A DNA stretch of 64,000 nt from the NCBI RefSeq assembly GCF_017377775.1, contig NZ_JAFVLN010000006.1, forward strand, positions 248,001 to 312,000. The letters are read 5' to 3'. Both the position numbers and the translations under genes were made by a program. Under the pieces are notes generated by a model that had not been told where the DNA came from, made no database searches, and saw only the letters and a program-made list of their open reading frames with translations. This document shows, piece after piece, positions 1 through 7,066 of the stretch; within the stretch, counting starts at the first letter, position 1, and each line of letters starts with the position of its first letter. Source of the stretch: Streptomyces sp. VRA16 Mangrove soil. GTDB taxonomy: Bacteria; Actinomycetota; Actinomycetes; Streptomycetales; Streptomycetaceae.

Positions 1-54
1 GGTCCCTGTCGGCCGTCGAGTGTCGTCACGGTCGTTTCACCCATAGTCACCGAG

Positions 55-82
55 TCTGCCAGATTTTGGGCCTCTGCCAGAT
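55..82. repeat. Short direct repeat TCTGCCAGAT x2
   Basis: The ten bases TCTGCCAGAT occur at 55-64 and again at 73-82, an 18-base step, in the 119-bp stretch left of the LacI-family gene stop. Two half sites about two helical turns apart on one face of DNA could be an operator or activator site for a gene lying to the left of the window. No gene was recognised in bases 1-119. The functional reading is speculative. Confidence 0.3.
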
Positions 83-119
83 CATCCCTCGGTCGGGTCG
101 AACCCGCACCTGCTACTCC

Positions 120-1154
120 CTACGGACGAGAACGGACCCCAGGGGACGAAGCGGTTGAACCCCGGACCACCAGCTCCGGCATGAACACGAATTCACTGTG
201 CGGCGCGGGCGTCCCGGCCATCTCCTCCAGGAGCGTGTTGACGGCCGCCTGACCCATGGCGTGCACGGGCTTACGGATCGTGGTCAGCGGCGGATCCGTG
301 AAGGCGATCAGCGGGGAGTCGTCGAAACCGACCACCGAGACGTCGGCCGGCACCTTCAGGCCCCGGCCGCGCGCCGCCCGCACGGCGCCGAGCGCCATCA
401 TGTCGCTCGCGCAGACCACCGCCGTGCACTCCCGGTCCAGCAGCGCCGAGGCCGCCGCCTGACCGCCTTCCAACGTGTACAGGGAGTGCTGGACCAGGTC
501 CCGCTCCACGTCCGCCGAGGGGAGCGCCAGGAGCTCCGCCATCGCCGCCACGAACCCCTCGATCTTGCGCTGCACCGGCACGAACCGGTGCGGGCCGAGC
601 GCCAGGCCGATCCGGGTGTGCCCGAGCGAGACCAGATGGGTCACGGCGAGGCGCGCCGCGGCCCGGTCGTCGGGCGAGATGAACGGCGCCGCTATCGCCG
701 GGGAGAAGCCGTCGACCAGCACGAACGGGACGTCCTGTGTGTGCAGCCGCTCGTAGCGCCGGGTGTCCGCCGTGGTGTCGGCGTGCAGCCCGGAGACGTA
801 GATGATGCCGCTGACCCCGCGGTCCACCAGCATCTCGGTCAGCTCGTCCTCGGTGGAGCCGCCCGGCGTCTGGGTCGCCAGGACCGGTGTGTAGCCCTGC
901 CGGGTCAGCGCCTGCACGACGACCTGCGCGAGCGCGGGGAATATCGGGTTCTCCAGCTCCGGGGTGATCAGGCCGACCAGGCCCGCGCTGCGCTGCCGCA
1001 GCCGCACCGGACGCTCGTACCCGAGCACGTCGAGGGCGGCGAGGACGGACTGGCGGGTGGCAGCGGCGACCCCGGGCTTGCCGTTGAGCACGCGGCTGAC
1101 GGTCGCTTCGCTGACACCCGCTTGCGCTGCTATGTCGGCCAGGCGTGCGGTCAC
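120..1154 (-). CDS. malR: LacI/GalR-family repressor, MalR (Reg1)-like
   Basis: A 344-residue LacI/GalR repressor. The N-terminus (residues 5-30, LADIAAQAGVSEATVSRVLN) is a classic LacI helix-turn-helix with hinge. The rest is a periplasmic-binding-protein-like effector domain ending in the usual VSVVGFDDSP...LTTIRKP motif. From memory it closely resembles Streptomyces MalR/Reg1, the repressor of maltose uptake and alpha-amylase genes. In S. coelicolor malR is reported divergent from malEFG, but the gene to its right here is a phosphatase. ATG start at 1154. Family assignment is firm; the specific regulon is inferred from resemblance. Confidence 0.85.
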   Translation of the reverse strand: MTARLADIAAQAGVSEATVSRVLNGKPGVAAATRQSVLAALDVLGYERPVRLRQRSAGLVGLITPELENPIFPALAQVVVQALTRQGYTPVLATQTPGGSTEDELTEMLVDRGVSGIIYVSGLHADTTADTRRYERLHTQDVPFVLVDGFSPAIAAPFISPDDRAAARLAVTHLVSLGHTRIGLALGPHRFVPVQRKIEGFVAAMAELLALPSADVERDLVQHSLYTLEGGQAAASALLDRECTAVVCASDMMALGAVRAARGRGLKVPADVSVVGFDDSPLIAFTDPPLTTIRKPVHAMGQAAVNTLLEEMAGTPAPHSEFVFMPELVVRGSTASSPGVRSRP

Positions 1155-1262
1155 GGGAGTGGACTGTACCGGTCACCTGCCGTATTGCCCACCAGTGGGC
1201 GGAAACAGGGCAACTGCCCAGGTCTTGGGCGGAGTTCGGGAGGTGCCGATTGTGCCCCGCCC

Positions 1263-1462
1263 GGGGCGCGGGGCTGTATCGATCTGCGGCTGCGGTCGGG
1301 CCCCGTAGGGGCGCGGGGAACTGCGCGACCAGCCCCCACCGGAGCCGCACCCGGGGAGAACGCGACCGGGACCGAGCTGGACGCCGGATGGAAGCGCTCA
1401 CCCCGCGCCGGGGCGCCGCCTTGCCCACCCTGCCGCCCATGGCGGCAGATTGCCCAAGGCGG
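1263..1462 (+). repeat. Dispersed intergenic repeat, copy 1 (inverted copy at 14372-14554)
   Basis: The spacer between the LacI gene and the phosphatase gene is about 537 bp with no credible gene. It holds two modules also found in inverted orientation between the DUF1996 and response-regulator genes. Module A at 1263-1290 matches the complement of 14527-14554 at 27 of 28 bases. Module B at 1394-1462 matches the complement of 14372-14440 at 67 of 69 bases. Between them, 1308-1334 is a copy of a widespread element whose core is GCGGGGAACTGCGCGACCAG. Confidence 0.8.
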
Positions 1463-1561
1463 GATGGGACGGTGGCAGATGGCCCAAGGCGGGATGGGAC
1501 GGCGGCAGATGGCCCAAGGCGGGGTGGGACGGCAGCGGTGGATTGCCCAAGGCGGCGCGGC
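1441..1561 (+). repeat. 30-bp tandem repeat, 3 units plus a degenerate fourth
   Basis: Three consecutive 30-bp units (1441-1470, 1471-1500, 1501-1530) each contain GCCCAAGGCGGGRTGGGAC and differ at only a few bases. A fourth, degenerate unit runs to about 1561 and ends GCCCAAGGCGGCGCGG. The second copy of the surrounding element near 14.4 kb has only a single unit joined to that same ending, so this looks like local expansion inside copy 1. Confidence 0.85.
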
Positions 1562-1691
1562 AAGCGGCGGAGTGCACAAGCTCGGACCGGTGAACGTGCG
1601 CGGACGCAGGGCGCACGCCCACCGGCGGCGGTAACTTGGTGGAGCGGACCGAGGGGGTTCGCAACCGATCCGCCCCGAGGGGCTGTTGTAC

Positions 1692-3329
1692 GTGAATGCC
1701 ATCGCCCCTGACACCCGGCCCGGTGGGAACAGCACGGTCCTGGTGGTCGACGACACCGCCGCGAACCGGTTCGCGATGAGCGCGGTCCTCAGCCGCGCCG
1801 GCCATGTCGTCGTGCCCGTCGCTTCGGCCGGCGAGGCCCTCGTGGAGCTCGACGTCCGCATGCGGGCGGGACGCCTGCCCGACGTGGCCCTCGTCGACGT
1901 CGGCCTGCCGGATCTCAACGGGTTCGAACTGTGCCGCAGGGTCAAGGCGTTACCGTCCCTCGCCAGGATGCCCGTCGTCCACTTCTCCGCCCGCCCCTCA
2001 GGACCCGACGACCGCTGCCGGGCGCTCGACGCGGGCGGCGAGGCGTATCTGGCGGTGCCCGCCGAGCCCGAGGAGATCCGCGCCGTGGTGCGCGCGGCGC
2101 TGCGCGGGGCCCGCGAACTCACGGAGGCGCAGGCCCAGTTCAGGCGGCTGGCGCTGCTCTCCGAAGCCGTCGTCGAGGTGCAGGGCGCGCGCCGCCTCGA
2201 CGAGCTGGCCGGTGTCGCGGCCCACGCCGCCGCCCGGCTCGCCGGACGCGCCGCGACCGCGTTCGTCCTCGGCGACGACGGGCAGGTGCACTGCGGCCTG
2301 TCCCGGCGCGCCCCGCAGCCGGCCGCGCCCGACCGGCTCGACGAGGAGCGGGTCGCCGAACTGGTGCGGCGGACCAAGTGCGCCCGCGGCGGTGTCCGCT
2401 CCACCGTCGTGCCCGCGTCGCTGTGGCCCGCCGCCTATTTCGGGCCCTGCGACGTCCGGCTCGTGATCGCGCGCAGCCCCGACGGACTGCTGATCTGCCT
2501 GGCGACGCCCGCCCACCACGACGCGGCGGGCCGGATCGTCTCGCTCATCGCGCAACTGGGCCGGGCCACCGCACTGGCCGCCGAACCCCTCCTCATGTAC
2601 GAGCAGGAGCGCCACGTGGCCCTGACCCTGCAACGCAGCTTCCTGCCCGCCCAGCTGCCCCGCGTCCCGGGCGTCGACGTGGCCTTCCGCTACGAACCGG
2701 CCTCCCAGCAGGCCGAGATCGGCGGTGACTTCTACATCGCCCAGCCCACCCCGATCGGGCTGCTCGCCGGCATCGGCGACGTCGTCGGGCACTCCCTCGA
2801 CGCGGCCACCGTGATGGTCGAGATCCGGCACGCGCTGCGCGCCTACAGCGTGGAGGACCCCTGCCCCCGGCGGCTCGTGACCCGGCTCGACCGGATGCTG
2901 CAGTACTACCACCCCGAGGTCACGGCGACGCTGTGCCTGACCCTCCTCGACCTGGACACCCGCCGCGTACACGTGGCGAACGCGGGACACATCCCGCCGC
3001 TGGTGGTGCCCGCGCACGGCGAGCCGTACTACGCCGACGCGGCGGGCCCGCTGCTCGGCCTCGGCCTGCCGCACCCCGGCCCCAGCGTCCTGACCCTCGC
3101 CCCCGGCGACCGTCTCCTCATGGTCACCGACGGACTGATCGAGACCCGCGGTACCGACCTGGCCGTCTCCCTGGAGCAGTTGCGCGGCACGGCCGCCGTC
3201 GCACCGGCCGAGCCCGGCGCCCTGTGCGACACGCTCCTGTCCTCTTTCGGCCGGGACCGCGCCGACGACATCGCCCTGATCGCCCTGCGGCTCAGCCCCG
3301 AGCGCCCAGCCGCTTCTCCAGCAACGTGA
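1692..3329 (+). CDS. Receiver domain fused to SpoIIE-type PP2C phosphatase
   Basis: An N-terminal response-regulator receiver (about residues 10-125; acidic pair in VVDDT, phospho-acceptor Asp near 69 in ALVDVGLPD) is followed by a middle segment of GAF-like character. The C-terminus is a PP2C/SpoIIE serine-phosphatase domain from about residue 300, with the metal-binding GGDFYIA and GDVVGHSLDAA motifs. Such proteins (RsbU-like) typically dephosphorylate anti-anti-sigma factors. The GTG at 1692 is preferred over TTG 1686 because the AGGGG at 1678-1682 is then 9 bases away instead of 3. The 3' end overlaps the convergent GNAT gene by 38 bp. No partner sigma or anti-sigma gene is adjacent. Confidence 0.85.
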   Translation: MNAIAPDTRPGGNSTVLVVDDTAANRFAMSAVLSRAGHVVVPVASAGEALVELDVRMRAGRLPDVALVDVGLPDLNGFELCRRVKALPSLARMPVVHFSARPSGPDDRCRALDAGGEAYLAVPAEPEEIRAVVRAALRGARELTEAQAQFRRLALLSEAVVEVQGARRLDELAGVAAHAAARLAGRAATAFVLGDDGQVHCGLSRRAPQPAAPDRLDEERVAELVRRTKCARGGVRSTVVPASLWPAAYFGPCDVRLVIARSPDGLLICLATPAHHDAAGRIVSLIAQLGRATALAAEPLLMYEQERHVALTLQRSFLPAQLPRVPGVDVAFRYEPASQQAEIGGDFYIAQPTPIGLLAGIGDVVGHSLDAATVMVEIRHALRAYSVEDPCPRRLVTRLDRMLQYYHPEVTATLCLTLLDLDTRRVHVANAGHIPPLVVPAHGEPYYADAAGPLLGLGLPHPGPSVLTLAPGDRLLMVTDGLIETRGTDLAVSLEQLRGTAAVAPAEPGALCDTLLSSFGRDRADDIALIALRLSPERPAASPAT

Positions 3330-3810
3330 CGGCGTAACTGCTGCCCGCACCACCGGATTTGAAGGGCTGCTCGCCCACGACCGCGTATCCGTGACCCTCG
3401 TAGTACGCGCGCAGCCGCGGGTTGCTCGACACACAGTCCAGGCGGCAGTGCGAGCGGCCCGCGTCCACGATCCGTCGCTCGGCGTGCGCGAGGAGCGCGC
3501 CCCCGGTGCCCGCGGGGGCGCCGCGCCGCACCATCAGCCGGTGCACGTAACCGGCGACCGGCGGCTGCACGCCCCACGCCGGCTCGTCGTCCCACCACAG
3601 CTCGTACGCGCCGGCGACCGAGTCGTCCCCGAGCGCCAGCCAGACCTCGCCCTCCTTGATCCGCAGCCGGAAGTGGTCGGCGTCCTTCTGTCCGGGCTTC
3701 CACTGGTCGATGCCCTGCTCGATCATCCAGCGGGCGGCGCCGTCGTACAGCGCGACGAGCACGTCGACGTCGCCGGTGTCCGCTCTGCGGAACGAGAGTT
3801 GTGCGGTCAT
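3292..3810 (-). CDS. GNAT-family N-acetyltransferase
   Basis: A 172-residue single-domain GNAT. It has the beta4-alpha3 acetyl-CoA segment (VHRLMVRRGAPAGTGGALL, the equivalent of the R/Q-x-x-G-x-G/A loop) and the family's late YYEGHGY motif. The start is ATG 3810 (MTAQLSFRRADTGDVD); an upstream in-frame extension would run towards the divergent tautomerase gene and adds no conserved sequence. The substrate cannot be told. It is convergent with and overlaps the phosphatase gene end, and is divergent from the CHMI gene with only 68 bp between starts, so the two may share a promoter region. Confidence 0.8.
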   Translation of the reverse strand: MTAQLSFRRADTGDVDVLVALYDGAARWMIEQGIDQWKPGQKDADHFRLRIKEGEVWLALGDDSVAGAYELWWDDEPAWGVQPPVAGYVHRLMVRRGAPAGTGGALLAHAERRIVDAGRSHCRLDCVSSNPRLRAYYEGHGYAVVGEQPFKSGGAGSSYAVTLLEKRLGARG

Positions 3811-3878
3811 GCCGATCACCGTAAAGGTGAGCGCTGACACGCCAGCAGGCACACCCCCCCTTCTCTCCCGGAGCTCTC

Positions 3879-4241
3879 ATGCCGAACATCACCGTCGACC
3901 ACTCCGCCGGCCTCGACGGCCGCATCGACCGGGCCGGGCTCGCGGGCGCCGTGCACCAGGCCTGCGTCGACGTCGTGGCCGCGCGCACGGCGGCCTGCAA
4001 GACCCTGTTCCGCCGCGCCGAGGAGGTCGTCTTCGGCGACGGCGCCGACAGCGCGGACGTCCTGCACATCGAGATCGCCCTGCTCGCGGGCCGCACCGAA
4101 GAGGCGAGGACCGCCCTCGCCGAGACCGTGCTGCGGCTGCTGCCCGAGCACGTCAAGGGGCTGGAGAGCGTGTACCGGTCGGTCGAGGTGCGGGACCTGG
4201 AGAGCACCTACACGAAGGCGACCGGGGCGAGCGAGGGCTGA
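3879..4241 (+). CDS. 5-carboxymethyl-2-hydroxymuconate isomerase-family protein
   Basis: 120 residues beginning MPNITVDHSAGL. This is the N-terminal pattern of the CHMI branch of the tautomerase superfamily, in which Met is removed and Pro-1 is the catalytic base. The C-terminal SVEVRDLESTYTK is also typical. The family enzyme isomerises a dienoate in homoprotocatechuate breakdown, but no other gene of that pathway is visible, so the true substrate is unknown. A second family member lies at 38282-38623 and shares the SVEVRDLxxxY ending. A CGGAG sits just upstream of the ATG. Confidence 0.75.
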   Translation: MPNITVDHSAGLDGRIDRAGLAGAVHQACVDVVAARTAACKTLFRRAEEVVFGDGADSADVLHIEIALLAGRTEEARTALAETVLRLLPEHVKGLESVYRSVEVRDLESTYTKATGASEG

Positions 4242-4255
4242 GAGCCTGTGTCCGG

Positions 4256-4948
4256 TCAGACGGGAGCCAGCGCCGACAGCCGGGTGATCAGGTCCGCGAA
4301 CGGGCCGTCGGCCGGCTCGTCCGCGAGGAGATGACGCAGCAGCCGCGCCATCTCCTCGTCGTAGGCGGCGCTGACCGCGGCCAGCGCCGCGAAGTCGTGG
4401 ACGAGCTGGAGCTCCAGCTCCGCGCGCGGGATCCGGCGGCCGTCCAGCCAGATCAGCGCCGTGGACTCGGCGAGCGAGATCCAGGAACGGACGACCAGTT
4501 CGAGGCGCGGAGACGGGGCGACGATCCCCAGGTGCGCCAGGATCTGGACGTACGCGGCCTGCCGCACGGAGTCGATCAGCGCGTTCGTCGCCGAGGAGCC
4601 AACAGCCGGGCCGCCGCGCATCAGCGCCGAGAAACCGGGCCCGTGCTCGTCCACGAAGTCGAAGAAGCGGCCCATCACACGCAGCAGCCGGGCGCCGAGC
4701 GGGCCGTCCTGCGGCTCCTGGAACCGCTCGGCCAGATCCTCCGCGGCCCGCTTCAACGCGGCCTCGTACAGGCTGAGTTTGCCCGGGAAGTAGTGGTAGA
4801 CCAGCGGCCGCGAGATGCCCGCGGCGGCCGCTATCTCGTCGATGGAGACCTCGTCGGGGGAGCGGTGGCTGAACAGTTCGAGGGCGACCCCGATCAACTG
4901 TCGCCGCCGCTCCTCGACTCCCATTCTGCGCCGCACCCCGGTAGTCAT
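4256..4948 (-). CDS. TetR-family transcriptional regulator
   Basis: About 230 residues with an N-terminal TetR helix-turn-helix (VSIDEIAAAAGISRPLVYHY followed by FPGKLSLYEAAL) and a variable ligand-binding C-terminal part. ATG 4948 (MTTGVRRRMG) is chosen; the longer frame to 5038 would overlap the ferredoxin reductase. It lies 46 bp downstream of the ferredoxin reductase on the same strand and is probably the last gene of the hydrolase-reductase-TetR unit. A likely target is the palindrome at 6982-6997 in front of the hydrolase, which would give autoregulation of the whole unit. The ligand is unknown. Confidence 0.85.
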   Translation of the reverse strand: MTTGVRRRMGVEERRRQLIGVALELFSHRSPDEVSIDEIAAAAGISRPLVYHYFPGKLSLYEAALKRAAEDLAERFQEPQDGPLGARLLRVMGRFFDFVDEHGPGFSALMRGGPAVGSSATNALIDSVRQAAYVQILAHLGIVAPSPRLELVVRSWISLAESTALIWLDGRRIPRAELELQLVHDFAALAAVSAAYDEEMARLLRHLLADEPADGPFADLITRLSALAPV

Positions 4949-4994
4949 ACCGAACACTCTACCGAGCGGATCAAGCCGCCCCTCCAGGCGGCCG

Positions 4995-6101
4995 TCACAG
5001 GTCGAGCACAAGCCGTTCACTTCGCGCGCGCGAGACACAGATCAGCATCGAGTCGTCCCGCTCGGCGTCGGTCAGCAGCTCGTCGCGGTGGTCGATCTCG
5101 CCCTCCAGGACGCGCTGTTGGCAGGTCCCGCAGAAGCCCTGCTCGCAGGAGTACGACAGTCCCGGCACCTCGGGGCGGAGGGCCGCAAGCACGGTGGTGT
5201 CGGCGGGGACGCCGACGACCTTGCCGCTGCGCCGCAGTTCGACCTCGAACGGGCCGTTGCCGTCGCCCGCGTCGCGGGGCGCGAACCGCTCCAGGTGCAG
5301 GGTCCGCCCCTCGGGCAGCGCCGTCTCCACCGCCGCCATCAGACCCTCGGGCCCGCAGCAGTACACGGCCGTGCCCGGCGCGGTGTCCGCGAGCGCGGCG
5401 GCCAGGTCGGGCAGCCCCGCCTCGTCCTCGGGCACGACGGCCACCCGCCCGCCCGTCTCCCACCAAGCGCTTCGCGCCCCTCCTCCTTCGCCCAGCTTCC
5501 GCACGTCCTCCAGGAACGGCATGGAGGCCCGCGTCCGGCCCCCGTACAGCAGCCGCCACTCGGCGCCGCGCGCCTCCACCTCCCGCAGCATCGGCAGGAT
5601 CGGGGTGATCCCGATGCCGCCCGCGACGAAGAGGTACGCGGGCGCGTCCGCCGCCAGCGGGAAGCGGTTGCGCGGCCCGCGCACCTCCACCTCCGCGCCC
5701 TCCCGCAACTGCTCGTGCACCTCGCGCGATCCACCGCGCCCGCCCTCGGCCTCCGGGATCAGCCGGGTGGCGACGGTGTACGAGGACGTGTCCTCAGGGT
5801 CGCCGCACAGCGAGTACTGCCGTACGACACCGGAGGGCAGGACCAGGTCGAGGTGGGCGCCGGGCTGCCACGCGGGCAACTCGTGTCCCTCCAGCCGGAG
5901 TTGGACGACGCCGTCGGCTATCCGCTCGTGCTGCGTGATGAGCAGGCGGAGCGTGCGGGCCCGCGGCCGTCCCGATATCGGCTCCTCGAGCGCGGGCAGC
6001 GGCCACAGCGGCGAGTCCTGCACGCGACGGCGCAGCGCGCGGCGCACGACGAGCGCGGCGCCCGCGACGAGGACGGCCCTGGTGAGCGTACGAGCCTTCA
6101 T
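4995..6101 (-). CDS. Ferredoxin/flavodoxin reductase with C-terminal 2Fe-2S domain
   Basis: 368 residues in the order N-terminal hydrophobic stretch (residues 5-20), FAD domain with RQYSLCGDP, NAD(P) domain with LFVAGGIGITPILPML, and plant-type 2Fe-2S domain with Cys 319, 324, 327 and 355 (CEQGFCGTC). This is the phthalate dioxygenase reductase-like layout: it passes electrons from NAD(P)H via FAD to its own cluster and on to an oxygenase. The ATG at 6101 overlaps the TGA of the upstream hydrolase (ATGA at 6098-6101), so the two are translationally coupled. That pairing suggests it feeds electrons to the diiron-like partner. Confidence 0.85.
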   Translation of the reverse strand: MKARTLTRAVLVAGAALVVRRALRRRVQDSPLWPLPALEEPISGRPRARTLRLLITQHERIADGVVQLRLEGHELPAWQPGAHLDLVLPSGVVRQYSLCGDPEDTSSYTVATRLIPEAEGGRGGSREVHEQLREGAEVEVRGPRNRFPLAADAPAYLFVAGGIGITPILPMLREVEARGAEWRLLYGGRTRASMPFLEDVRKLGEGGGARSAWWETGGRVAVVPEDEAGLPDLAAALADTAPGTAVYCCGPEGLMAAVETALPEGRTLHLERFAPRDAGDGNGPFEVELRRSGKVVGVPADTTVLAALRPEVPGLSYSCEQGFCGTCQQRVLEGEIDHRDELLTDAERDDSMLICVSRARSERLVLDL

Positions 6102-6979
6102 CGGGCGCCTCCGGTGCGGGCTTGTGCGGCGGTCGCGGCGGGGGAGCGGTCGAGATACGCGACGGCCTGCGCCGTGTCGCCCTCCTGCTCGGGGTGGTAA
6201 CTCCGGCTCAGATAGCGCGGGATGGAGCGCACCATCGCCCCGGTCGACGGCAGCACGCCCTGCTTGCCGCCCCGGTAGAAGTCCTTGAAGCTCGCCTTGC
6301 CGTCGAGGATCGTCGGGTCGTTCTCCATGAAGAACCGCGCCCCGCGCTGCCACAGGAAGACCAGCGCCGTGAACGCCGTGGCCCACGTGCGCACCCGCCG
6401 CCGGTAGCTGCCGTCCAGGTGCTCGAACAGCTCGAAGGCCACCGAGCGGTGCTCGACCTCCTCCGCGCCGTGCCAGCGCAGCAGGTCCAGCATGGTCGGA
6501 TCGGCGCCGCGCCGGTCCAGCTCGTCGGCGTTCAGCACCCAGTTGCCGAGGAACGCCGTGTAGTGCTCGATCGCCGCGATCAGCGCCACCCGCTCCATCA
6601 GCCACCACTGGCGCGGCCTGCCCGGCGGCAGCGTCCGGTCGCCGAGCAGTTTCTCGAAGAACCAGTCCACCTGGGCCGTGTACGGCGTCGGGTCGAGGCC
6701 CTGCTCGCGCAGGTGCGGCAGCACCTCGTCGTGTGCCTGGGAGTGCATGGCCTCCTGGCCGATGAACCCGATGACGTCCTCGCGCAGCCGCTCGTCCCGT
6801 ATGTACGGAAGCACCTGCTTGTAGACGTGCACGAACCAGCGCTCACCGGCCGGCAGCAGCAGATGCAGCACATTGATGGTGTGCGTGGTGAACGGGTCGT
6901 CCGGGAGCCAGTGCAGGGGTGTCTTGTCCCAGGTGAAGGACACCTGGCGGGCCTTCAGCGTGACGCGGCTATTAGACAT
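6098..6979 (-). CDS. Metal-dependent hydrolase family protein (PF10118-type, diiron-like)
   Basis: 293 residues of the family annotated as predicted metal-dependent hydrolase. Helices carry a ferritin-like ligand pattern: E46 (GERW), E76/H79/H83 (GQEAMHSQAH), E138/H139 (AIEHY) and E173-H177 (AEEVEH). That pattern is more like a diiron oxygenase than a hydrolase. Coupling to a 2Fe-2S ferredoxin reductase supports an oxidative role; this is inference. It is the first gene of a three-gene unit and has a candidate TetR operator only a few bases upstream of its ATG, so its mRNA leader must be very short or absent if the promoter is there. Confidence 0.8.
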   Translation of the reverse strand: MSNSRVTLKARQVSFTWDKTPLHWLPDDPFTTHTINVLHLLLPAGERWFVHVYKQVLPYIRDERLREDVIGFIGQEAMHSQAHDEVLPHLREQGLDPTPYTAQVDWFFEKLLGDRTLPPGRPRQWWLMERVALIAAIEHYTAFLGNWVLNADELDRRGADPTMLDLLRWHGAEEVEHRSVAFELFEHLDGSYRRRVRTWATAFTALVFLWQRGARFFMENDPTILDGKASFKDFYRGGKQGVLPSTGAMVRSIPRYLSRSYHPEQEGDTAQAVAYLDRSPAATAAQARTGGAR

Positions 6980-6981
6980 GG

Positions 6982-6997
6982 CGTCAATGTACTGACG
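6982..6997. promoter_or_regulatory. Candidate TetR operator before the hydrolase gene
   Basis: CGTCA-ATGTAC-TGACG is a 5-bp inverted repeat with a 6-base spacer, three bases upstream of the hydrolase start codon. Its size and position fit a TetR-type operator overlapping the transcription start. The TetR gene at the end of the same unit is the obvious candidate ligand. Based on sequence symmetry only. Confidence 0.45.
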
Positions 6998-7015
6998 GGT
7001 AGGCGGAGGGGTACA

Positions 7016-7058
7016 GACCCTTGCGGCGACTTTCTTTACGCGATCGTCAGCAAGGGTC
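7016..7058 (-). terminator. Hairpin after the sigma-like membrane protein gene
   Basis: GACCCTTGC (7016-7024) pairs perfectly with GCAAGGGTC (7050-7058) across a 25-base loop. It begins 8 bases past the stop codon of the gene ending at 7067, and also lies within the promoter region of the hydrolase gene. No clear U-tract. Confidence 0.45.
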
Positions 7059-7066
7059 CTGTGTGC

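Noticed and set aside
1441..1561. 30-bp repeats as coding sequence (AQGGMGRRQM-type decapeptides)
   Set aside because: The frame has no ribosome binding site or conserved continuation, and the same DNA occurs in inverted orientation elsewhere as non-coding sequence.
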